From an uncultured Clostridia bacterium (GTDB lineage: Bacteria > Bacillota > Clostridia > Oscillospirales > CAG-272): a DNA stretch of 13,652 nucleotides. The position numbers and the translations under genes were made by a program. The stretch spans positions 1-13,652 of the forward strand of contig CANBDB010000028.1 of the NCBI GenBank assembly GCA_947367285.1, in the 5' to 3' direction. How positions within the stretch are numbered: the first letter of the stretch is position 1; every line of letters begins with the position of its first letter. Positions 7,019 through 13,652 of the stretch are shown here, piece after piece. The notes beneath the pieces were generated by a model, which had not been told where the DNA came from, searched no databases, and was given only the letters and a program-made list of their open reading frames with translations.

Positions 7019-7900
7019 TTAATTGCATATCTCTTTATATACTATGTTTTTGTGAACTCCGCGGTCCTTGGCGCAAGACTTTATTGCATCCATTTTAGAA
7101 AGACCGTTTGAGATATAGAAGTTCACGTGCTCCTCGATACTCATATTTTCAAAGAAGCAATCTTCCTTTTTGCTCTTTGTAGCGCCCCCAACTATGAGAA
7201 CGTATTCACCGCGAGGGTCGTTCTTTTCATAATACTCAACTGCGCCTTCAAGAGTTAAGCGAAGCACCTCTTCATTTTTCTTGGTAAGCTCGCGACAAAG
7301 GGCAATTTTTCTATCACCACCGAAGGTGTTTTTCATATCCTCAAGCGTTGCGCGAAGCTTGTGGGGGGCTTCGTGGAAGATCATTGTACGTTTTTCATTT
7401 TCGAGCTCTGAGAGCCTTTCGCGACGCTCACCCTTATTTGCTGAAAGGAAGCCTTCAAATGTAAATCTACCCGTGGGGAGACCCGAGAGCGTGAGTGCAA
7501 TAATACCCGCACACGCACCCGGAATACTTGTTACGGGAACGCCAACCTCCGCGCAAAGTGCCACGATATCTTCACCGGGGTCACTTATAGCGGGTGTGCC
7601 TGCGTCAGTGATGAGAGCGCAGGATTCACCGGCTTTAAGGCGATCAACGATCACCTCTCCTCTCTCCCTCTTGTTGTGCTCAAAGTATGATACCATGGGC
7701 TTTGAAATGCCGAGGTACGAAAGCAGTTTCATAGAGTTTCTTGTATCCTCCGCAGCCACAAAATCAACCTCGGAAAGCACTTTTACAGCGCGCTCCGAAA
7801 GATCCGCGAGGTTGCCTATTGGAGTTGCAACAAGGTAGAGCATACCTTTTTCTATTTTATTTTTCTCATTTTCAAGATTGGTCGTTTTAATGCTACTCAT
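7019..7900 (-). CDS. rsmI: 16S rRNA (cytidine1402-2'-O)-methyltransferase
   Basis: 293 aa from the chosen start. RsmI methylates the 2'-O of C1402 in the ribosomal decoding centre and belongs to the tetrapyrrole (CbiF-like) methylase fold. Motifs: LYLVATPIGNLADLS (21-35), AAEDTR (49-54), ITDAGTPAISDPG (97-109), SIPGACA (125-131), GFLSANKGERRERL, and FHEAPHKL. The C-terminal 60 residues form the usual small RsmI tail domain. An upstream in-frame ATG at 7933 would add 11 residues, but AAAGGAGC lies 5 bases before ATG 7900, so 7900 is preferred. As first gene it leads asd, DUF3006, the CCxH methyltransferase and the FolC-like gene. Two methyltransferases probably acting on RNA therefore share one transcript. 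Confidence 0.95.
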   Translation of the reverse strand: MSSIKTTNLENEKNKIEKGMLYLVATPIGNLADLSERAVKVLSEVDFVAAEDTRNSMKLLSYLGISKPMVSYFEHNKRERGEVIVDRLKAGESCALITDAGTPAISDPGEDIVALCAEVGVPVTSIPGACAGIIALTLSGLPTGRFTFEGFLSANKGERRERLSELENEKRTMIFHEAPHKLRATLEDMKNTFGGDRKIALCRELTKKNEEVLRLTLEGAVEYYEKNDPRGEYVLIVGGATKSKKEDCFFENMSIEEHVNFYISNGLSKMDAIKSCAKDRGVHKNIVYKEICN

Positions 7901-7968
7901 ATTGCTCCTTTCACATTTTTCACACCCGCTCATAAAATAGTATTAATGAAATTTCAGAGGGGGAAAAT
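7901..7968. promoter_or_regulatory. Divergent intergenic region between rsmI operon and amidase
   Basis: This 68-base gap must hold the start signals for both directions. For the plus strand, TTCACA (7919-7924), a 16-base spacer and TATTAA (7941-7946) form a weak candidate, followed by AGAGGGGG (7957-7964) as ribosome site. For the minus strand I see only an AT-rich TACTAT as a possible -10 and no convincing -35. No operator-like repeat is evident. Confidence 0.3.
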
Positions 7969-8535
7969 ATGGCAATAAAAATATATATAGATCAGGGTCA
8001 CAATCCGAGCTCTCCCAACGCAGGGGCTGAGGGAAACGGATTTGTGGAGCAGGACATCACCTATGAGATAGGAGTGCGTCTTGCTGAGTTGCTTCGTTCA
8101 AATGGGAATTTTGACGTGCGTCTTTCACGCCCAACACCGACCACTTCGCTTGGAACTACGAATTCAAGCTCTCTAAGAGCGCGGGTGGATGCGGCAAATG
8201 CCTTTGGCGCGGATTATTTTGTTAGTTTACACACCAATGCCTCAACAAATAGCTCCGTATCCGGCAGTGAGGCGCTCGTCTATGACGAACCGAGCATCGC
8301 AAGTGAGCTTGGTGAAGATATTTTGCTTTGGCTAAATCGCACCACAGGACTCCGCAATCGAGGAATAGTTGAGCGCCCGGGTCTATACGTTTTGCGAAAA
8401 ACGAGTATGCCCGCGGTACTTGTTGAAATGGGATTTATCTCAAATGCGTCGGATGCGCAACTTATGAATAATAGCCCCGAGCTATTTGCAGAGGGTATTT
8501 ACAATGGTATACTGCAATACACGGGGCTACTTTGA
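7969..8535 (+). CDS. N-acetylmuramoyl-L-alanine amidase (Amidase_3), no signal peptide
   Basis: 188-aa zinc amidase that cuts the bond between N-acetylmuramic acid and L-alanine in peptidoglycan. His11 (DQGHN), Glu27 (FVEQDI) and His88 (SLHTNAS) are the expected zinc ligands and Glu153 (LVEMGFISN) the catalytic glutamate. The protein is only the catalytic domain: the fold begins at residue 3 (IKIYIDQGHN) with no signal peptide, and no SH3, LysM or other wall-binding module follows. That form resembles phage endolysin domains or proteins exported by another route, but no phage genes adjoin it. An AGAGGGGG ribosome site lies 4-5 bases before the ATG. It is a single-gene unit, divergent from rsmI and convergent with ligA, whose stop is 13 bases away with no visible terminator between them. 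Confidence 0.92.
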   Translation: MAIKIYIDQGHNPSSPNAGAEGNGFVEQDITYEIGVRLAELLRSNGNFDVRLSRPTPTTSLGTTNSSSLRARVDAANAFGADYFVSLHTNASTNSSVSGSEALVYDEPSIASELGEDILLWLNRTTGLRNRGIVERPGLYVLRKTSMPAVLVEMGFISNASDAQLMNNSPELFAEGIYNGILQYTGLL

Positions 8536-8548
8536 TATAAAATACTTA

Positions 8549-10540
8549 TCAGTTACACATTTTGAGGAATTCTTCCTCGTCTATTATAGTAATTCCAAGA
8601 TTTTTTGCTTTGACGAGCTTGCTTCCTGCATCCTCACCTGCGAGGACGTAACTCGTTTTTCCTGAAACGGATCCTGCAGTTTTACCGCCACGATCCTTTA
8701 TCATCTTGCTTGCGGCATCACGGCTCATTGTGGGCAACGTGCCCGTGAGTACGAAGGTAAGGCCTTCAAAGCGGTTATCAAGCTGAACGAATGTGGAGCT
8801 TGTGTTAAGTCCGAGGGACGAAAGCTTTCTGCAAAGGTCGATATTTTGGGGGTGGGAGAAGAAATCTACCACGCAATCCGCAGTAATCTCGCCAAAGTCT
8901 GGAATTTCACAAAGCTCTTCCACCGTGGCGCACATAAGCGCATCAAGAGTTTTGTATCTATTTGCGAGCGCGCTTGCGGCAACCTCGCCAATATTTCTTA
9001 TTCCGAGAGCGTACACAAGGCGTTCAAGACCTGCGCTCTTGGAATTGTTTATTGAATTTATCAAGTTTTGAGCGCTCTTTTTGCCCATGCGCTCAATCTC
9101 TGCAACCTGTTCCTCGGTGATGAGATAGAGGTCCGCACAGTCGTGAATAAGACCGTTTTCAAGGAGTGCATTTACGATCTGTGGGCCAAGTCCGTCGATA
9201 TTCATTGCACCCTTGGATGCGAAATGCTCTATGCTTCTTGAAAGCTGTGCAGGGCAGGACAAATTGGTGCAGCGAATAGCTGCTCCGTCATTGTCGTCGC
9301 GAGTAACGGGTTCTCCGCAGGACGGACAGTGGGTAGGCATATAGAACTCAATCTCCGTGCCGTCGCGCTTTTCAGGGTGAGCGCAAAGCACCTCGGGAAT
9401 AATGTCACCCGCTTTTCTGACGGTAACAGTGTCACCGAGCTTGATATCTCTTTCGCGGATAAAGTCGAGGTTGTGCAAGGTTGCACGCGAAACGCTCGTG
9501 CCTGCAAGTCTTACGGGGCTCAATACTGCGGTAGGAGTCAAAACACCGGTTCGTCCCACTGCAATAGTTATATCAATGAGCTTTGTTTGCTTTTCTTCGG
9601 GTGGGAATTTGTATGCAACCGCCCATTTGGGAGTGTTTGTACCCTCACCGATTTTCACTCTATCGGCAAGATTATCAATTTTGATAACAACGCCGTCAAT
9701 GTCATAGGGGAGGGAGTCACGTAGTGCGCCGAGCTTTTCGATATGCTCGATTATCTCCTCGTAAGTATGGACGAGAGCTCTATCGCGAAGGACTGCAAAG
9801 CCAAGCTCCTTTATAGTGTCAAGGGTATCCGTGTGTGATACGGGTGTGCGGTTATCTCCGTAAACGTCACCGTACTGAAGATTGAAAACGAAGATATCAA
9901 GCTTTCTATCTGCGCAAACCTTGGGGTCGAGCTGACGGAGTGAGCCTGCCGCCGCATTTCTCGGATTGGCGAGAAGCTGCACGCCGTTTTTCTCACGTTC
10001 ATCATTTAGAGCATAGAAAACCTTGCGCGGCATATATACCTCTCCGCGAAGGGAGAAGGAAAGGGGCTTGTCTATCGAGAGGGGAATGGAATTTATTGTT
10101 TTAATATTTTGCGTTACGTCCTCGCCTACAGTTCCGTCTCCACGAGTTGCGCCATTTACCAAAACCCCGTTTTCGTATGTGATTGCTACGGAAAGACCGT
10201 CAATTTTGGGCTCAACGGAAAAGGTGGGATTTTCAACGAGTCCCGCCATTCTATCTACAAAATCCTTTATCTCTCCATATTCAAAAACGTCGGATAGGGA
10301 ATTCATTGGCACTGCGTGAGTAACCTTTTCGAACTTGTCGAGCGGCTTGCCGCCAACACGGCAGGTGGGCGACGTGGGATCAAAATACTCGGGATGTGCC
10401 TCTTCAAGACGGACAAGCTCCGCGTAAAGACGGTCATATTCAAAATCCGAGATCTCGGGATCGTCGTACACGTAGTAGCGCTTTGCGTGATAGGAAAGCG
10501 TCTCTCGCAGCTCCTTTATTCTTTCTAAAACTTCATTCAT
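8549..10540 (-). CDS. ligA: NAD+-dependent DNA ligase
   Basis: Seals nicks in replication and repair using NAD+. 663 aa, usual length. Domain order: Ia domain (YYVYDDPEISDFEYD, 22-36), adenylation domain with Lys112 in VEPKIDGLS (109-117) as the AMP-accepting lysine, OB fold including VGRTGVLTPTA (328-338), a zinc finger with Cys405, Cys408, Cys424 and Cys429, helix-hairpin-helix repeats (about 440-580), and a C-terminal BRCT domain (about 588-663, with FVLTGTLPTMSRD and GKTSYVLAGEDAGSK). GGGAG lies about 5 bases before the ATG. It is downstream of a P-loop kinase-like gene by 30 bases and probably shares its promoter; the common pcrA neighbour is absent from the window. Confidence 0.97.
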   Translation of the reverse strand: MNEVLERIKELRETLSYHAKRYYVYDDPEISDFEYDRLYAELVRLEEAHPEYFDPTSPTCRVGGKPLDKFEKVTHAVPMNSLSDVFEYGEIKDFVDRMAGLVENPTFSVEPKIDGLSVAITYENGVLVNGATRGDGTVGEDVTQNIKTINSIPLSIDKPLSFSLRGEVYMPRKVFYALNDEREKNGVQLLANPRNAAAGSLRQLDPKVCADRKLDIFVFNLQYGDVYGDNRTPVSHTDTLDTIKELGFAVLRDRALVHTYEEIIEHIEKLGALRDSLPYDIDGVVIKIDNLADRVKIGEGTNTPKWAVAYKFPPEEKQTKLIDITIAVGRTGVLTPTAVLSPVRLAGTSVSRATLHNLDFIRERDIKLGDTVTVRKAGDIIPEVLCAHPEKRDGTEIEFYMPTHCPSCGEPVTRDDNDGAAIRCTNLSCPAQLSRSIEHFASKGAMNIDGLGPQIVNALLENGLIHDCADLYLITEEQVAEIERMGKKSAQNLINSINNSKSAGLERLVYALGIRNIGEVAASALANRYKTLDALMCATVEELCEIPDFGEITADCVVDFFSHPQNIDLCRKLSSLGLNTSSTFVQLDNRFEGLTFVLTGTLPTMSRDAASKMIKDRGGKTAGSVSGKTSYVLAGEDAGSKLVKAKNLGITIIDEEEFLKMCN

Positions 10541-10570
10541 ATTTTTCTCCCATTGCCATAAGGCTAAATT

Positions 10571-11149
10571 TTATTTTTCGAGAAGGTATTTTGTAATTCT
10601 CTCAATGGATTCGTTGAACTCTTCGGAATTAGAGTTGTAGAACTTTACAAGGCAATCCGAAAGCTCGGGAATTGTAGGTGTGGAGTAATTTCTACCTGCT
10701 ACATATTCATCCCAGTGAGCGAGTTTCCAAGTATCTCTCGGTGAGTTTCTCGCGATCATTCTCTTGTGGCTTACCTCAATGTCGGTCTCAACCCAAACAA
10801 CTGTGAGCTCAGCACCGAGCTCAGAGAGCTTTGCTTTGAGGTCTCTTATATAGTCGTTGTCTCTGACCTCTCTTGTAAAGGGAGCGTTGATGAGAACGAG
10901 ATCCGCATATTCAAGCGCCTCAAATGCGATATCGAGAATAGCGATATATTCATAGTTTCTGATATTTTCTTCAAAAAACGCTGAGGAACGGTTGATCTCC
11001 TCATTTCCTGCGAGGAAAATTCTGTTTGAAAGGGGCACGAGAGCGTCCTTGTCAAGATAAACGATATTGCGAAATCTCTTTGCAAGCTGCTTTGAAACAA
11101 AGGTCTTACCTGACGCGGGCGGTGACGTTACCAAAATTAAGTGTTTCAT
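10571..11149 (-). CDS. Small P-loop kinase-like NTPase (AAA_33/zeta-toxin-like fold)
   Basis: 192 aa, P-loop kinase fold. The N-terminus HLILVTSPPASGKTFVSKQLA carries a Walker A loop at 9-16 (SPPASGKT), with Ser in place of the usual first Gly. YLDKDAL (31-37) follows, as in AAA_33 and zeta-type kinases where an Asp contacts the acceptor. YADLVLINAPF (81-91) is the likely Walker B strand without its classic Asp. HKRMIARNSPRD (128-139) looks like a LID with Arg130, Arg134 and Arg138. The substrate cannot be told; a small metabolite, nucleotide or RNA end is possible. No antitoxin-like gene is next to it, so a zeta toxin role is unlikely. An AGGAC ribosome site lies about 11 bases before the ATG. 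It opens the unit that continues into ligA. Confidence 0.7.
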   Translation of the reverse strand: MKHLILVTSPPASGKTFVSKQLAKRFRNIVYLDKDALVPLSNRIFLAGNEEINRSSAFFEENIRNYEYIAILDIAFEALEYADLVLINAPFTREVRDNDYIRDLKAKLSELGAELTVVWVETDIEVSHKRMIARNSPRDTWKLAHWDEYVAGRNYSTPTIPELSDCLVKFYNSNSEEFNESIERITKYLLEK

Positions 11150-11210
11150 AGTGATGTATTGTCCTGAATATCTGTATATTGAGAAAGTTATTAACTTATC
11201 ATATCAAAAT

Positions 11211-11239
11211 ATTTTATCACAAATAAAAGCAAAAGTCAA
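11211..11239 (-). promoter_or_regulatory. Promoter of the P-loop kinase-ligA unit
   Basis: On the minus strand, TTGACT (11239-11234), a 17-base spacer and TAAAAT (11216-11211): each hexamer differs from consensus at one base. Transcription would begin near 11204, giving a leader of about 55 bases before ATG 11149. It sits back to back with the comEC promoter in the 183-base gap at 11150-11332, which holds no gene that I can see. Confidence 0.75.
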
Positions 11240-11271
11240 CAAGGTGGGCACATAAAAAGCGGATAATCCTA

Positions 11272-11300
11272 TTGAATAATATATTTTAATATGATATACT
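11272..11300 (+). promoter_or_regulatory. Promoter of comEC with extended -10
   Basis: TTGAAT (11272-11277), a 17-base spacer and TATACT (11295-11300). TG at 11292-11293 gives the extended -10 pattern TGnTATACT. Transcription would start near 11307, and GGGAG (11323-11327) lies 5 bases before the ATG at 11333. I see no competence-box or other special operator. Confidence 0.7.
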
Positions 11301-11332
11301 GTTAAAAAGTATTGACTTTATTGGGAGTATCT

Positions 11333-13575
11333 ATGAACGTCTTTTCAAAAAGATATTTTGTGTGGATATCCTTTGTATTTTTACTGTTTTCGCGCCTATG
11401 CTTTGAGCTAAACAAAGCAACTTTTGCGATAGTGCTTTTAATTTTTGGAGCACTACTGCTCGGCATTTATTTGATTTTTAGACGCAACGGGTCATTTAAG
11501 AATATAGGAACAGTTGCGCTTTTTCTTTTGCTCGCCGCACTTTTGGGAACGGTAAATACAGGGGTGTATTTTCACAAAAATGAAAGTATTAAAACTGAAT
11601 ATAGTGGCGAGAGACAGATTCAGGGATACGTTTCCGATGTCATATCGAAAAACGATTTTTTGAGCGAGCTTGTAGTCAAAGTTGAAAAAGTTGACGGAAA
11701 GAGTACAAATCTTTCGGCTATACTTGTTACCGAGTACAAAAGCGATTTAATTGAGGGTGATTTCTTTGAAGCAAGCGTGAGTGCCATGGCACTCGGGGAC
11801 TATGAAAATGTACTCTATCTTAAAAATGCGCAGTCGTACGATTATGCGCTTATTTGCGTGGTCAGCTCGGAGGACAAAATTGATATTCGTGACAAAGAAT
11901 TCCGTATTGCTACCGCGTTTTCGAGACTTAATTCCAAGTTGTCATCAATTTTAAAGGTTAATCTTGGAAGGGGCTCGGGCGAGCTTGCGAGCGCGCTGCT
12001 GCTCGGAAACAGGGAGCAACTTTCCGACGAGGTGCTTCGCGATTTTCGCCGTGCGGGAGTTTATCATATGCTTGCGCTCAGCGGACTCCACGTGGCAATT
12101 CTTGTGGGTATTTTGGAAGCTCTACTTAAAAAGATATTCATTCCAAGGCCGTGCCGAGTACTTATCTTGGCAGTTCTTACGCTATTTTACGTTGCGCTTA
12201 CGGGATTTCAACTCTCAACTTGCCGTTCAATGTTGATGTTATGGACACTATATTTGGCTATTGCACTCGAGGAGAGCAACGACACCATGACCGCTTTGTT
12301 CGTGGCGGTCTCCTTTATCGTACTTATTCAACCGAGCGCGGTTATGGATATAGGATTACTCCTTTCCTTCCTCTCAACTCTCGGTGTTGTGCTCGCAACT
12401 ATAATTAAAAACAAGTTACAGTTTTTTCAAAGAAATATCGACGGCAGCGGGGCAAAGAAAAGATTTATTAAAGCTCTTCGCAGTTTGATCTATTCCTTGC
12501 TTGTTTCACTTTGTGTATGCGCCGCTACCTTGCCCGTGATAAGCTTTTATTTTGGTGAGCTTTCGCTCGCTACCTTTGTAAGTAACTTGTTCATGGCTTC
12601 AATTTGCGAAATATTTATGGTGTTTGCCATATTTACTCTCATATTTTCAGGTCTTGGCACTTTGGGTACAGTTGTTGCGAAGATCGGTGCGCTGATAGGC
12701 AAATGTATGACGGCAATAGTCGCACTTATATCCGATATAGATGGAATAGTTATTTCGCTTAGGTTTCCATTCGCGGAATATCTCGTTTGGGGACTTCTCA
12801 TTACCTCGCTAATTTTACTTTCTTTGCGCCTCGCAAGAAGGTGGCTCATTGCCCTCCCGAGTGTGATTTTTGCTATTTTGTTTTGTATTAGTGCCGTTTC
12901 ATATAACGCGAGTCGCTCGGATAAGGTGAACGTGGAATTTTTGCGTGATGACGTGCTCGTCATTTCATCCGCGGAGGGTGTGTATATTTGTGATGCGTCA
13001 AACGGCTATTACGGATCGTTTTATGACGGTATGAATTTGGCAAAAGAAAATTGCTTTACTGAAATCGACGGTGTGATACTGACTCATTATCACAATTATC
13101 ACAGCATCTCACTTGAACGTCTCGCAAGTAATTGCATTATTGAAAGAGTCCTCGTTCCTATGCCCACGACCTATCAGGAAAGCCTTGTTATGAGCTCAAT
13201 AGTTCGCGTGCTTGCGGACAAGGATGTCGAGGTGTATATTTATAACACCAACGAGGAGCTTGACATTTTATCGGGAAAACTCACCGTGAGCGATAGAGCA
13301 TATATCACGGGACGAGTTAATCCAAGTGTTTGTTTGAGCTTTGAATACGGTGAGGGGCGATTTACTCTCGTTGAAAGACCGTATTTTGACACTTATCTTG
13401 AAGAATCGGGGAGCTTTGATAAATATATCGCTGACAGTGATATATTGGTGTTTGGCTCTGATGGAAATATTCCCGCGGAAAAATTTGAAATCTTTGGAGA
13501 ACTAAAAAGCTCCTGTGAAACTTATTTTACGGATTTTGGAATGATGGACAAATCCGATTTTGAAGAGTATATGGA
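11333..13575 (+). CDS. comEC: ComEC/Rec2-family DNA channel, partial at contig end, with altered MBL site
   Basis: About 747 codons are present and the stop is missing because the contig ends. ComEC forms the inner-membrane channel for single-stranded DNA in transformation. Order: three N-terminal membrane segments (about 8-25, 30-48, 59-77), a soluble OB-like DUF4131 region (about 88-200), then the Competence domain, with LLLGNREQLS, FRRAGVYHMLALSGLHV (Leu247-Val254 at its end) and TGFQLSTCRSMLM, and several more membrane helices. A metallo-beta-lactamase-like domain begins near 532. Its metal motif reads THYHNYH (584-590), so the Asp of HxHxDH is Tyr589, and the preceding 'DVGQGDS' segment is also not recognisable (FLRDDVLVISSAEG). 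The transport part looks intact but nuclease activity is doubtful. Start ATG 11333 has GGGAG 5 bases upstream. Other competence genes are not in the window. The frame continues past 13575 only through adapter sequence. Confidence 0.9.
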
Positions 13576-13652
13576 CTGTCTCTTATACACATCTGACGCT
13601 GCCGACGACTTAATAGGTGTAGATCTCGGTGGTCGCGGGGTCATTGAATATG
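13576..13652. other. Illumina Nextera i5 sequencing adapter at the contig end (artefact)
   Basis: These bases are library adapter, not genome. CTGTCTCTTATACACATCT (13576-13594) is the reverse complement of the 19-base hyperactive Tn5 mosaic end. GACGCTGCCGACGA (13595-13608) is the reverse complement of the Nextera read-1 tail. CTTAATAG (13609-13616) is an 8-base index; its complement CTATTAAG is, from memory, index S518. GTGTAGATCTCGGTGGTCGC (13617-13636) is the P5 sequence, and 13637-13645 match its remaining 9 bases at six positions. The final seven bases are unexplained, probably low-quality read ends. Confidence 0.97.

Noticed and set aside
7281..7838. 185-codon plus-strand frame opposite rsmI
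   Set aside because: It is a Ser/Arg-rich shadow typical of an antisense frame; rsmI motifs run through the same bases.
7969..8535. Prophage remnant around the amidase
   Set aside because: The neighbours are rsmI and ligA; there is no holin, tail, integrase or attachment repeat.
10571..11149. Zeta toxin of a toxin-antitoxin pair
   Set aside because: There is a kinase-like P-loop, but no small antitoxin gene adjoins it and it is co-transcribed with the essential gene ligA.
11150..11332. Small RNA or riboswitch in the longest intergenic gap
   Set aside because: It is AT-rich and explained by two back-to-back promoters; I see no stable hairpin with a T-tract and no known aptamer core.
12547..12963. 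138-codon minus-strand frame and two shorter plus-strand frames (11964-12408) within comEC
   Set aside because: ComEC hallmark motifs are read in the other frame across these stretches, and the frames lack start signals.
13576..13594. Tn5 transposon end, which could suggest a mobile element
   Set aside because: The sequence is the engineered mosaic end and is followed directly by Illumina primer, index and P5 sequence, so it comes from library preparation and not from a natural insertion.

Overview
The window looks like one contig of an anaerobic member of the Bacillota, class Clostridia, probably from an uncultured gut or rumen lineage. The evidence is GGAG/GAGG ribosome binding sites, TTGACA/TATAAT-type promoters, an oxygen-sensitive Fe-S L-serine dehydratase and moderate G+C. 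All coding uses the standard code. Nothing marks it as phage, plasmid, CRISPR or defence DNA. No gap exceeds 300 bases; the longest is the 183-base divergent promoter region at 11150-11332.

Layout. (1) 34-1029, plus: a secreted SASA/CE6-type esterase lipoprotein. (2) 1107-3569, plus: a two-gene unit. It starts from a perfect-consensus promoter with a palindrome at its start site and ends in a strong bidirectional terminator. It encodes an XRE DNA-binding domain fused to a complete Fe-S L-serine dehydratase, followed by D-Ala-D-Ala ligase. (3) 7900-3601, minus: a tight operon of rsmI, asd (archaeal/fungal type), a DUF3006 small protein, a CCxH-motif methyltransferase, and a short protein that aligns with folylpolyglutamate synthase but lacks its active site. 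The last two junctions are ATGA overlaps. (4) 7969-8535, plus: an Amidase_3 cell-wall amidase with no signal peptide. (5) 11149-8549, minus: a small P-loop kinase-like protein followed by ligA. (6) 11333 to the end, plus: ComEC, whose metallo-beta-lactamase domain has lost the Asp of HxHxDH.

The last 77 bases (13576-13652) are not genomic. They match a reverse-complemented Illumina Nextera i5 adapter: Tn5 mosaic end, read-1 primer tail, an 8-base index and the P5 sequence. The comEC frame runs through the adapter by chance, so the real gene is cut at about codon 747.

The best candidates for undescribed biology are the XRE-serine dehydratase fusion with its putative operator (a possible trigger enzyme that controls its own operon) and the FolC-derived pseudoenzyme coupled to a putative RNA methyltransferase. 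Most other genes are housekeeping: peptidoglycan synthesis, the aspartate pathway, rRNA modification and DNA ligation.
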